9,687 bases of DNA from an uncultured Propionibacteriaceae bacterium (GTDB lineage: Bacteria; Actinomycetota; Actinomycetes; Propionibacteriales; Propionibacteriaceae): assembly GCA_937859105.1 (NCBI GenBank), contig CALMAD010000278.1:1-9687 (forward strand), in the 5' to 3' direction. The notes below the pieces were generated by a model that was not told the DNA's origin, ran no database searches, and saw nothing but the letters and a program-made list of their open reading frames with translations. A program made the translations under genes and the position numbers. This document shows, piece after piece, positions 1 through 6,469 of the stretch (position 1 is the stretch's first letter; each line of letters begins with the position of its first letter).

Positions 1-779
1 ACGAACCAGAACTGGACGAGCCCCGTGCCGGCGGCGACGAGGGCGATGACGCGGGGGGCGGCGGCTGGGTGCGTCCGGAGGACGGCCGTGAGCGGCCTGC
101 GCTGGAGGCGTCCGGATGTGCGAGTCGCGGAGAAGGCGTCCGTCTCGGGGACGCGCCGCCGCAGGTAGAGCCCGACCAGCCCGAAGACGGCGCCCAGGCC
201 GAAAGCCACGCGCCAGCCCCAGCTCGTGAGGGCTTCGGGCGTCATGGTCGCGAACATCGCCGCGGCCAGAGCGGACGCCGCCAGCGTGCCGGCCCCCACC
301 GAGACCTGCTGCCACGAGCCGGCCCGCGCGCGCCCTCCGCGCTCGGCGTTCTCGACGAGGAAGGCCGACGAGGTGCCGAACTCGCCGCCCGCCGAGAATC
401 CCTGGACGCAGCGCGCCAGGACGAGCAGGAGCGGCGCGGCCACCCCGATGGCGTGCCATGTCGGCAGGAGAGCCATGACGAGGCTCGCCACGGCCATGAG
501 CAGGATGGTGAGGGTCATGCCGGCGCGGCGTCCGTGGCGGTCGGCGTACGAACCGAGCACGGCCCCGCCCAGCGGGCGGACGAAGAAGCCGACCGCGAAC
601 ACGGCGAACGCCGACAACAGCCGGGCGGTCTCGTCGGCCTGCGGGAAGAACGCCGCCGCGAAGTAGGGGGCGAAGAACCCGTAGACCGACCAGTCGAACC
701 ACTCGACCATGTTGCCGACGGTGCCGGCGGCCCGCGCGCGGCGACGCAGGCGGGTCTCGGAGAGAGCGATGGCGGTGAT
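1..779 (-). CDS. MHS-family major facilitator (metabolite:H+ symporter), 3' part outside window
   Basis: Inner-membrane secondary transporter that probably imports a small carboxylate or osmolyte with protons. The substrate cannot be read from sequence. The 259 visible codons cover about half of a usual 430-residue protein. Taking residue 1 at 779, the hallmarks are GNMVEWFDW (22-30) leading into the first membrane helix, the motif-A loop GSYADRHGRR (76-85), RCVQGFSAGGE (123-133) in helix 4, and WGWRVAFGLG (187-196) followed by YLRRRVPET (205-213) at the end of helix 6. These are typical of the MHS branch (ProP, ShiA, KgtP type). Helix 7 begins at the window edge. Start problem: no ATG, GTG or TTG lies in frame between the upstream stop (TGA at 959-957) and the ATG at 710, which would cut into the conserved GN-VEW motif. 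An ATC at 779-777 sits about 6 bases after a good Shine-Dalgarno (GGGAGG, 791-786), so I place the start there. It is divergent from the efflux gene at 1101. Confidence 0.85.
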   Translation of the reverse strand, partial: MTAIALSETRLRRRARAAGTVGNMVEWFDWSVYGFFAPYFAAAFFPQADETARLLSAFAVFAVGFFVRPLGGAVLGSYADRHGRRAGMTLTILLMAVASLVMALLPTWHAIGVAAPLLLVLARCVQGFSAGGEFGTSSAFLVENAERGGRARAGSWQQVSVGAGTLAASALAAAMFATMTPEALTSWGWRVAFGLGAVFGLVGLYLRRRVPETDAFSATRTSGRLQRRPLTAVLRTHPAAAPRVIALVAAGTGLVQFWF

Positions 780-1100
780 GGTGTTCCTCCCGGTGGTGGG
801 GTGACGCGGCTGCCCGCGGCGCCGGACAGGATAGTCCTCCCCGCAAACCGGCGGACGCCGGGTGCGGAGGTGCCCGGCGTCGCCAACAGCGCGGGGTGCG
901 CGACACGCGTCCGGACGACCGTCTCCGCGAGCGTGGTTGGACCGTGGTTGCCACCGTCATGCGGGGCCGGGAAGCCCGGTGAGGTAGCATCACGGCGTCC
1001 GATCGTTGTTCATTCAACCACACGGACCCGACGTGCGTCCGCGTTCCCCTCGGCATTCCGCGCGCACCGGTCCCACCCGCGTCGTCCCGAAGGAACCCCC
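780..1100. other. Divergent intergenic region between two major-facilitator genes
   Basis: No gene is supported in these 321 bases. They carry the Shine-Dalgarno of each divergent gene: GGGAGG at 791-786 on the minus strand and AGGA at 1091-1094 on the plus strand. There is an adjacent direct repeat, GTGGTTGGACC (933-943) and GTGGTTGCCACC (944-955). A small inverted repeat GTGA-N7-TCAC (979-993) surrounds a possible plus-strand -10 hexamer TAGCAT (985-990), but no good -35 is visible. A local regulator could bind the repeats; this is a guess. Confidence 0.4.
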
Positions 1101-2558
1101 ATGCGCACCGACACCGACACCGACACCGAGCCCGGCGTCTCCCGGGACGTCCCGTCGCGCCTGAGCCGCGGCAACCGCTCGATCATCGGGGTGCTGCTGG
1201 TGGCGGCGTTCGTCGTGATCCTGAACGAGACGGCGATGAACGTGGCCCTCACGCGCATCATGCTCGACCTCCGCGTGACCGAACGCACCGCCCAGTGGCT
1301 CACGACCGGCTTCATGCTGACGATGGCCGTCGTCATCCCGGTGACCGGATGGCTGCTCGACCGCATCACCCGCCGGGCGGCGTTCGGCCTGGCCATGTCC
1401 CTGTTCAGCGTCGGGACGTTGGTCTGCGCGGTCGCGCCCACCTTCGGGGTGCTGCTCGCGGGGCGCGTCGTGCAGGCGTCCGGGACCGCGGTCATGATGC
1501 CCCTCCTCATGACGACCGTCATGAACCTCGTCCCCGCCCGCAGCCGCGGGACGGTCATGGGCAACATCTCGATGGTGATCTCGGTGGCGCCCGCGGTCGG
1601 GCCCACGCTCTCGGGCCTGCTGCTGCAACTCGGCTCGTGGCGCTTCATCTTCGCGGCCGTCCTGCCGGTCGCCCTGGCCATGCTGGCGGCAGGCCTGAGG
1701 CTGCTGGCCCACGGCGGCCGGACGCGCTCCACGCCGCTCGACGCGGCGTCCGTGCCGCTCACCGTGCTCGGGTTCGGCGGGCTGGTCTACGGGTTGAGTC
1801 TCGTCGGGGACGCCCACGCCCCGGCGTGGGCGCTGCCGGCCGCCCTGGGCGCCGGCACGCTCGGGCTCGGCGCGTTCGTCGCGAGGCAGCTCTCCCTGCA
1901 GAAGAGGGATGCGGCCCTCCTCGACCTGCGAACGTTCCGCTACCCCATCTTCACCGTCGCCCTGGCGATGATGGCGCTCGCGATGATGGCCCTCTTCGGC
2001 ACGATCATCACCCTTCCCCTGCTGCTGCAGCGGGCCTACGGGATGGAGCCGGTGCAGGTCGGCCTGCTCATGCTGCCGGGCGGCATCATGATGGGCGTGC
2101 TCTCCCCCGCGGTCGGCCGCCTCTACGACCGGACCGGCCCGAAGACGCTCGTCGTCCCGGCGAGCATCGTCGTGATGGCGTGCTTCGCGTTCCTGTCGCT
2201 GCTGACGCACGACACCCCGTGGTGGCAGCTCATGGCGGTGCACGCGGTGATGAGCACGGCGTTCGCGTTCGTGTTCACGCCGCTGTTCACGGTCTCGCTG
2301 GGCGCGCTGCCCGGCCGGCTGTACTCGCACGGGTCGGCCATGGTCGGCACGATCCAGCAGGTCGCCGGGGCCGCGGGAACGGCGCTGTTCGTCACGGTGT
2401 TGGCCGCTCGGTCGGTGCAGGCGTCGGCGGTGGGGGCCGCCCCGGCCGACGCCCTGCTCGCCGGGTCGCACTGGGCCTTCCTCGGCGCAGGAGCCGTCTG
2501 GACCGCCGCCGTCGTGGCCGCCTGGTTCCTCCGCAAGCCCGCCGACGTCGTGGAGTAG
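1101..2558 (+). CDS. DHA2-type multidrug efflux MFS transporter (EmrB/QacA-like)
   Basis: Proton-driven drug:H+ antiporter in the cytoplasmic membrane, 485 residues, the usual length for the 14-helix DHA2 group. What is seen: helix 1 with LNETAMNVAL (41-50), a DHA2-like helix-1 signature; motif A GWLLDRITRR (83-92); helix 4 with RVVQASGTA (122-130); the antiporter motif C region VAPAVGPTLSGLLL (162-175) in helix 5; and many further hydrophobic stretches to residue 476. A long cytoplasmic loop (200-215) and an LYDRTGPKT motif-A-like repeat (341-349) mark the second half. The ATG at 1101 follows AGGA (1091-1094) at good spacing. The reading frame stays open far upstream, but that part has no transporter features. 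The N-terminus contains a Thr-Asp repeat (residues 3-8) encoded by a tandem GACACC-type hexamer. It is divergent from the MHS transporter; substrates are unknown. Confidence 0.9.
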   Translation: MRTDTDTDTEPGVSRDVPSRLSRGNRSIIGVLLVAAFVVILNETAMNVALTRIMLDLRVTERTAQWLTTGFMLTMAVVIPVTGWLLDRITRRAAFGLAMSLFSVGTLVCAVAPTFGVLLAGRVVQASGTAVMMPLLMTTVMNLVPARSRGTVMGNISMVISVAPAVGPTLSGLLLQLGSWRFIFAAVLPVALAMLAAGLRLLAHGGRTRSTPLDAASVPLTVLGFGGLVYGLSLVGDAHAPAWALPAALGAGTLGLGAFVARQLSLQKRDAALLDLRTFRYPIFTVALAMMALAMMALFGTIITLPLLLQRAYGMEPVQVGLLMLPGGIMMGVLSPAVGRLYDRTGPKTLVVPASIVVMACFAFLSLLTHDTPWWQLMAVHAVMSTAFAFVFTPLFTVSLGALPGRLYSHGSAMVGTIQQVAGAAGTALFVTVLAARSVQASAVGAAPADALLAGSHWAFLGAGAVWTAAVVAAWFLRKPADVVE

Positions 2559-2580
2559 CCGGCGCCCCTTGTACGTTGCC

Positions 2581-2612
2581 ACGCCCCGCCTGGAGTTGCC
2601 CGGGCGGGGCGT
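2581..2612 (+). terminator. Probable terminator hairpin after the DHA2 efflux gene
   Basis: Perfect 10-bp inverted repeat ACGCCCCGCC (2581-2590) and GGCGGGGCGT (2603-2612) with a 12-base loop, 22 bases after the stop codon. No T-run follows, which is common for actinobacterial hairpin terminators. It would isolate the efflux gene from the operon downstream. Confidence 0.55.
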
Positions 2613-2674
2613 AGTGCATCCAGGACGCCGCAGGGTGCGCCTGAGCGATTTCCGCACGAATCACGCAGAAAGCT

Positions 2675-2689
2675 TGCGCACTTCGCGCA
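2675..2689. promoter_or_regulatory. Candidate operator, copy 1 (TGCGC-N5-GCGCA)
   Basis: Perfect dyad TGCGC-ACTTC-GCGCA, 242 bases upstream of the propeller gene. An identical-arm copy lies at 2811-2825. Two matching palindromes in one intergenic region suggest binding by a dimeric repressor or activator, not chance. The regulator is not encoded in this window. Confidence 0.45.
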
Positions 2690-2733
2690 TGTTCTGCCAG
2701 ACTCTTCGTCACAGGACCTCTCCCTACGACGCA

Positions 2734-2792
2734 CGGAGGCAGCCGATGACGGTGTATCTCGCCGGGTGTGCGGCGTCCCGGGGGTGCCTCCG
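2734..2792 (+). promoter_or_regulatory. Leader hairpin that would cover a Shine-Dalgarno
   Basis: CGGAGGCA (2734-2741) is perfectly complementary to TGCCTCCG (2785-2792). An inner stem, CGCCG (2760-2764) with CGGCG (2771-2775), lies inside the 43-base loop. The left arm contains the GGAGG at 2735-2739, which sits 6 bases before an ATG at 2746. If the outer stem forms in mRNA, that ribosome site is hidden. This could be a regulatory leader, but no known riboswitch class is recognised. Confidence 0.35.
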
Positions 2793-2810
2793 CGCTGAGA
2801 GCCCACTCCA

Positions 2811-2825
2811 TGCGCGATCTGCGCA
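2811..2825. promoter_or_regulatory. Candidate operator, copy 2 (TGCGC-N5-GCGCA)
   Basis: Perfect dyad TGCGC-GATCT-GCGCA with the same arms and spacer length as the copy at 2675-2689. The centres are 136 bases apart, close to 13 helical turns, so both sites would face the same side of the DNA and could support looping. Confidence 0.45.
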
Positions 2826-2916
2826 GTTCGTGGCGCAGGGCGTGCACGAGTGTTCTGTCGCCCTGCCTCGTCGGGCCCACACCCGTCCACAACCAACGAC
2901 GATTGAGGAGAACATC

Positions 2917-4152
2917 ATGACGACCTTCGACGGCCGACTGACCCCCCGCCCCGACGGCGGCACTGAGGCGCTGATGCCCACGCCGACCGTGCAGTGCCAC
3001 GCCGCGAACCTCGCGTTCCTCCCGAACGGCGACCTGGCGTGCGTCTGGTTCGGCGGCACGCAGGAGGGGGTGTCCGACATCTCCGTGCATCTGTCCCGCC
3101 TGAGGGCCGGGACCGACCAGTGGCTCGACCCCGTGCAGCTCAGCTTCGACTCGAGCCGGTCGGAGCAGAACCCGATCCTGTTCAACGCCCCCAACGGCGA
3201 CGTCTGGCTGCTGTACACCGGGCAGATCGCCGGGAACCAGGACTCCTCGATCGTCCGCAGGCGGGTGTCGCACGACGGCGGCGAGACCTGGGACGAGCCG
3301 ACCGCGCTGCTGGGCGAGGACGCCCCGAAGGGCGTGTTCGTCCGGCAGGTGCCCGTCGCGCTGGAGAGCGGCCGCATCTTGCTGCCGACGTTCAATTGCA
3401 TCGCGCTGCCGGGCGAGAAGTGGGTCGGCAATCAGGACACGGCGTCCGTCTGGTACTCCGACGACGCCGGTGAGACCTGGACCGAGACGCCGGTGCCGAA
3501 CTCGGAGGGCTGCGTCCACATGAACATCGTCCCGCGGACGGACGGCACGCTCTGGGCCTGCTTCCGGTCGCGCTGGGCCGACCACGTCTACGAGACCGAA
3601 TCCACCGACGGAGGCGAGACCTGGGCGCCTTGCCGTCCGATCGACCTGCCGAACAACAACTCCTCCATCCAGGCCCGCGCGCTCGGCGACGGCCAGATCG
3701 CGATGGTGATGAACTACGCGAGCCAGGCGGACGCGACCGACCGGCGGGCGTCCCTGTACGACGAGATCGACGACGAGGGCGTGAAGGACACCGACGGCCC
3801 CGTGCTCGCCGAGCCGACGTTCGACACCGACAAGCGCACCGCGTTCTGGGGCGCGCCGCGCGCGCCGATGACGCTCGCCCTCTCCGACGACGACGGCCGC
3901 AGCTGGCCCATCGCGTATGACATCGAGAACGGCAACGGCTACTGCATGTCGAACAACAGCCGCGAGAACCTCAACCGTGAGCTGTCGTACCCGTCGGTGA
4001 TCGGGGACGCCGAGGGCGGCGTCCACGTGGCCTACACCTGGCATCGCCAGGCGATCAAACACGTGCACCTGCCGGCCGACGTGCTGGCGCGCATCCGGGC
4101 CGAACGGCCCACCTCTGCCGGCCCTGATCTGTCTGCCGAGCAGACCGCCTGA
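2917..4152 (+). CDS. Cytoplasmic Asp-box beta-propeller enzyme, COG4692 'predicted neuraminidase' family (BNR repeat)
   Basis: First gene of the operon, 411 residues. Four Asp-boxes are visible: SHDGGETW (118-125), SDDAGETW (181-188), STDGGETW (229-236) and SDDDGRSW (323-330), implying a six-bladed propeller. The N-terminal CHAANLAFLPNGDL (27-40) and VWFGGTQEG (43-51), and the C-terminal SYPSVIGD (357-364) with HVAYTWHRQAIKHV (370-383), match the COG4692/BNR_2 pattern. The FRIP-type arginine motif of true sialidases is absent and there is no signal peptide, so secreted sialidase is unlikely. It is probably an intracellular hydrolase or lyase acting on an imported sugar-acid derivative; the reaction is unknown. 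The ATG at 2917 follows GAGGAG (2905-2910) at 6 bases and gives the family's normal N-terminus. An in-frame ATG at 2746 with its own GGAGG would add 57 residues that look non-homologous. The aldolase gene follows 34 bases later. Confidence 0.85.
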   Translation: MTTFDGRLTPRPDGGTEALMPTPTVQCHAANLAFLPNGDLACVWFGGTQEGVSDISVHLSRLRAGTDQWLDPVQLSFDSSRSEQNPILFNAPNGDVWLLYTGQIAGNQDSSIVRRRVSHDGGETWDEPTALLGEDAPKGVFVRQVPVALESGRILLPTFNCIALPGEKWVGNQDTASVWYSDDAGETWTETPVPNSEGCVHMNIVPRTDGTLWACFRSRWADHVYETESTDGGETWAPCRPIDLPNNNSSIQARALGDGQIAMVMNYASQADATDRRASLYDEIDDEGVKDTDGPVLAEPTFDTDKRTAFWGAPRAPMTLALSDDDGRSWPIAYDIENGNGYCMSNNSRENLNRELSYPSVIGDAEGGVHVAYTWHRQAIKHVHLPADVLARIRAERPTSAGPDLSAEQTA

Positions 4153-4186
4153 CCACCACCATCCACCACACCAGAAAGGTTCAACG

Positions 4187-5092
4187 ATGACCTCCGTCGA
4201 GATCAAAGGAATTGTCACCCCGATCGTCACCCCGATGCACGAGGACGAATCGGTCAACACCGAGGAACTGCGTCGCCAGGTCGACCGCCAGATCGAGGGC
4301 GGCGTCCACGGCATCTTCCCGTTCGGCACGAACGGTGAGGGCTACATCCTCAACGCGAGCGAGAAGGAACTCGTCCTGCGCACCGTCGTCGACCAGGTGG
4401 CCGGGCGCGTCCCCGTCTACGCCGGCACCGGCGCGATCTCCACCAAGGAGACCATCGAGCAGAGCGCGATGGCCAAGGACGCCGGCGCCGACGTGTTGTC
4501 GATCATCACGCCGAGCTTCGCCGCGGCCAGCCAGGACGAGCTCTACGCGCACTACAAGGCGGTCGCGGACGCCGTCGACCTGCCGATCGTGCTCTACAAC
4601 ATCCCCGCCCGCGCCGGGAACGCCATCGCCCCCGCCACGGTGGCCAAGCTGGCCCAGATCGAGTCGATCGTCGGCGCGAAGGACTCCTCGGGGAACTTCG
4701 CCAACATCCTGGGTTACCTCGATGCCCGCAAGAAGGCCGTCGGGTCGTTCGACATCCTGTCGGGCAACGACCAGCTGATCATCTGGACGCTGCTGGCCGG
4801 CGGCACCGGCGGAATCGCGGGCTGCGCCAACGTCTACCCGCGCGTCATGGCGTCCATCTACGACCTGTTCGTGGAGGGCAAGATCGAGGAGGCGAAGGCG
4901 GCGAACGAGTCCATCGCGTCGTTCCGCGCCTGCTTCAAGTACGGCAACCCCAACACGATCGTGAAGACGGCCGTCTCGCTGCTCGGGTACGAGGTCGGCA
5001 AGTGCCGGGCCCCGTTCAACCAGGTGCCCGCCGAGGGCGTCGAGGCCCTCAAGAAGGTCCTCGACGAGAACCGCGCCAACGGCATGAGCTGA
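4187..5092 (+). CDS. DapA/NanA-superfamily class I aldolase or lyase (dihydrodipicolinate synthase family)
   Basis: TIM-barrel, Schiff-base-forming enzyme of 301 residues, the normal family length. Key residues by analogy with E. coli DapA: Lys165 in GAKDSSG (163-169) is the Schiff-base lysine, Tyr137 in LYNIPARAG (136-144) the catalytic tyrosine, and GTNGEG (47-52) the pyruvate carboxylate-binding loop. Arg142 matches the DapA arginine that binds the second substrate's carboxylate; N-acetylneuraminate lyases lack it. This argues against simple sialic acid cleavage. Still, the operon context (propeller enzyme, permease, no lysine genes) suggests catabolic cleavage of a 2-keto-3-deoxy sugar acid to pyruvate plus an aldehyde, not lysine synthesis. 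The Shine-Dalgarno AGAAAGG (4173-4179) supports the ATG at 4187. The substrate is inference; a housekeeping DapA paralogue cannot be fully excluded. Confidence 0.85.
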   Translation: MTSVEIKGIVTPIVTPMHEDESVNTEELRRQVDRQIEGGVHGIFPFGTNGEGYILNASEKELVLRTVVDQVAGRVPVYAGTGAISTKETIEQSAMAKDAGADVLSIITPSFAAASQDELYAHYKAVADAVDLPIVLYNIPARAGNAIAPATVAKLAQIESIVGAKDSSGNFANILGYLDARKKAVGSFDILSGNDQLIIWTLLAGGTGGIAGCANVYPRVMASIYDLFVEGKIEEAKAANESIASFRACFKYGNPNTIVKTAVSLLGYEVGKCRAPFNQVPAEGVEALKKVLDENRANGMS

Positions 5093-5107
5093 GCAGGGAC
5101 CTTAACC

Positions 5108-6439
5108 ATGACTCTTCCCATGATCTTCGCGCTGGCGATCACGGTCTTCATGATCGCCCTCATCATGGTCGACCAGCTCCCCTTCGGGGTGCCGCCGCTG
5201 ATCGCCTGCCTGCTGATGGTGGTCTTCGGCGTCGTCGACATCAAGACCGCGTTCGGCGGCTTCGCCAACTCCACCATCATCATGCTCGCCGCCTTCATGG
5301 CGGTGATCGCGGCCCTGCAGAAGACGACGCTCATCGCCCGCTTCAAGGACCTGATCGTCTCCATGGCGAGCAAAGGCGGCTTCAAGGCGTACGTGCTGCT
5401 CATCCTCGTCGTCATGCTGGGTGCCAGCATCTTCGGCACCGGTTCCACGGCGTACTACGTGCTGGTGATCGGCCTGCTGTCGACCTTGCCCTACAGCAAG
5501 CTCCTGCCGCCCTCGCGCCTGTTGATGCCGGCCGGCTTCGCCGCGAACCACCCGCTCGCGCCGTTCAACGTCGCCCTTCAGTACGGCATCGTCATGGCCG
5601 TCCTGCAGGCCACCGGCTTCCTGGAGCGGGTCGACCTGGTCAAGTTCTCGCTGGTCAACCTGGTCCTGAGCCTCGGCTTCCTGGCCTGGTGCCTGGTGGC
5701 CTACAAGATCCTGCCCGACCACCCGATCGCCGACACCTCGACCGACAAGGTCGCCATCGAGCCCGCCAACGGTGCCGGTGTGGACGCCGCGGACACCACC
5801 GGTGTCGCCACGGCGGTGGCCACCCCCACGATCACCAAGCGCCAGGAGTACGCCACGTACTTCAGCTTCGCGCTGGCCGTCGTCGGCATGATCATGTACA
5901 GCTACATCGGCGACCCCGGCTACGCCATCACCGGCCTGTCGGTGGCAATCCTCCTGGTGACCAACGTTTTGGACTTCACCGAGATCCGCGATGCGATCAG
6001 CCAGCCGATCATCCTCATGTCCGCCGGCGTCATCGGCATCGCGGACGCCCTGGGCGCCACCGGCCTGACCAAGCTCGTCGGCGAGACCGTCGCCGGCATG
6101 CTCGGGACGAACGTCAGCCCGTTCCTGCTGGTCTTCGTCTTCTGCATCCTGACCAGCCTGCTGGCCACGCTGACCGGATCGACCATCGGCACGGTCTACG
6201 TGTTCGCTCCGCTGGCCATCGCGACCTGCCTCCAGCTGGGTCTCGACCCGACGGCGGCCGCGGCAGCCATCGTCATCTCGGGCTGGAACGGCCACTTCCT
6301 CCCCATCGACGGCATGCCGGCGATGATCATGGGCGCCGGCAAGTACACCTTGGTGCAGTTCTGGAAGTTCACCGTCCCGATGTACTTCATCCGCCTCGCC
6401 GCGCTGTCGGCCGGTGCCCTGCTGCTGTTCCCGATGTGA
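5108..6439 (+). CDS. SLC13/DASS-like permease (ion-transporter superfamily)
   Basis: Polytopic cytoplasmic-membrane transporter, 443 residues. Hydrophobic segments run from residue 3 to 203. A polar, Ala/Thr/Asp-rich loop of about 45 residues (203-247) follows, then a second block from 250 to 443, matching the two-repeat architecture of the divalent anion:Na+ symporter and related ion-transporter families. Repeat signatures include GGFANSTIIMLAAFMAV (50-66) and LTGSTIGTVYVFAPLA (355-370), the latter near the usual substrate-binding turn. The tail GAGKYTLVQFWKFTVPM (409-425) matches the typical end of DASS proteins. It starts 15 bases after the aldolase stop, with AGGGA (5095-5099) 8 bases before the ATG, so co-translation in one mRNA is likely. 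It probably imports the anionic substrate of the operon; whether coupled to Na+ or H+ cannot be told. Confidence 0.8.
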   Translation: MTLPMIFALAITVFMIALIMVDQLPFGVPPLIACLLMVVFGVVDIKTAFGGFANSTIIMLAAFMAVIAALQKTTLIARFKDLIVSMASKGGFKAYVLLILVVMLGASIFGTGSTAYYVLVIGLLSTLPYSKLLPPSRLLMPAGFAANHPLAPFNVALQYGIVMAVLQATGFLERVDLVKFSLVNLVLSLGFLAWCLVAYKILPDHPIADTSTDKVAIEPANGAGVDAADTTGVATAVATPTITKRQEYATYFSFALAVVGMIMYSYIGDPGYAITGLSVAILLVTNVLDFTEIRDAISQPIILMSAGVIGIADALGATGLTKLVGETVAGMLGTNVSPFLLVFVFCILTSLLATLTGSTIGTVYVFAPLAIATCLQLGLDPTAAAAAIVISGWNGHFLPIDGMPAMIMGAGKYTLVQFWKFTVPMYFIRLAALSAGALLLFPM

Positions 6440-6469
6440 TCCCCCTCGCACAGAATCGACAGACCTGAC

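Larger units (their letters stand above)
2559..2916 (+). promoter_or_regulatory. Intergenic/leader region upstream of the catabolic operon
   Basis: These 358 bases hold no confidently separate gene. They carry a hairpin just after the efflux gene (2581-2612), two copies of TGCGC-N5-GCGCA (2675-2689 and 2811-2825), a perfect Shine-Dalgarno GGAGG (2735-2739) in front of an in-frame ATG at 2746, and a hairpin that would pair over that Shine-Dalgarno (2734-2792). A weak promoter candidate is TTGCGC (2674-2679) with CAGACT (2698-2703), spacing 18. The first palindrome would overlap its -35. Most likely this is the control region of the four-gene operon. Confidence 0.5.

Noticed and set aside
69..1100. 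Open plus-strand frame extending the efflux transporter upstream by about 344 codons
   Set aside because: The extension is Arg/Gly/Pro/Glu-rich with no family features, lies antisense to the MHS transporter, and the start at 1101 has a Shine-Dalgarno and the correct DHA2 N-terminus.
1014..2657. Long minus-strand open frame opposite the efflux gene
   Set aside because: Its predicted product is Arg/His/Asp/Glu-rich shadow sequence; codon bias on the plus strand explains the missing stops.
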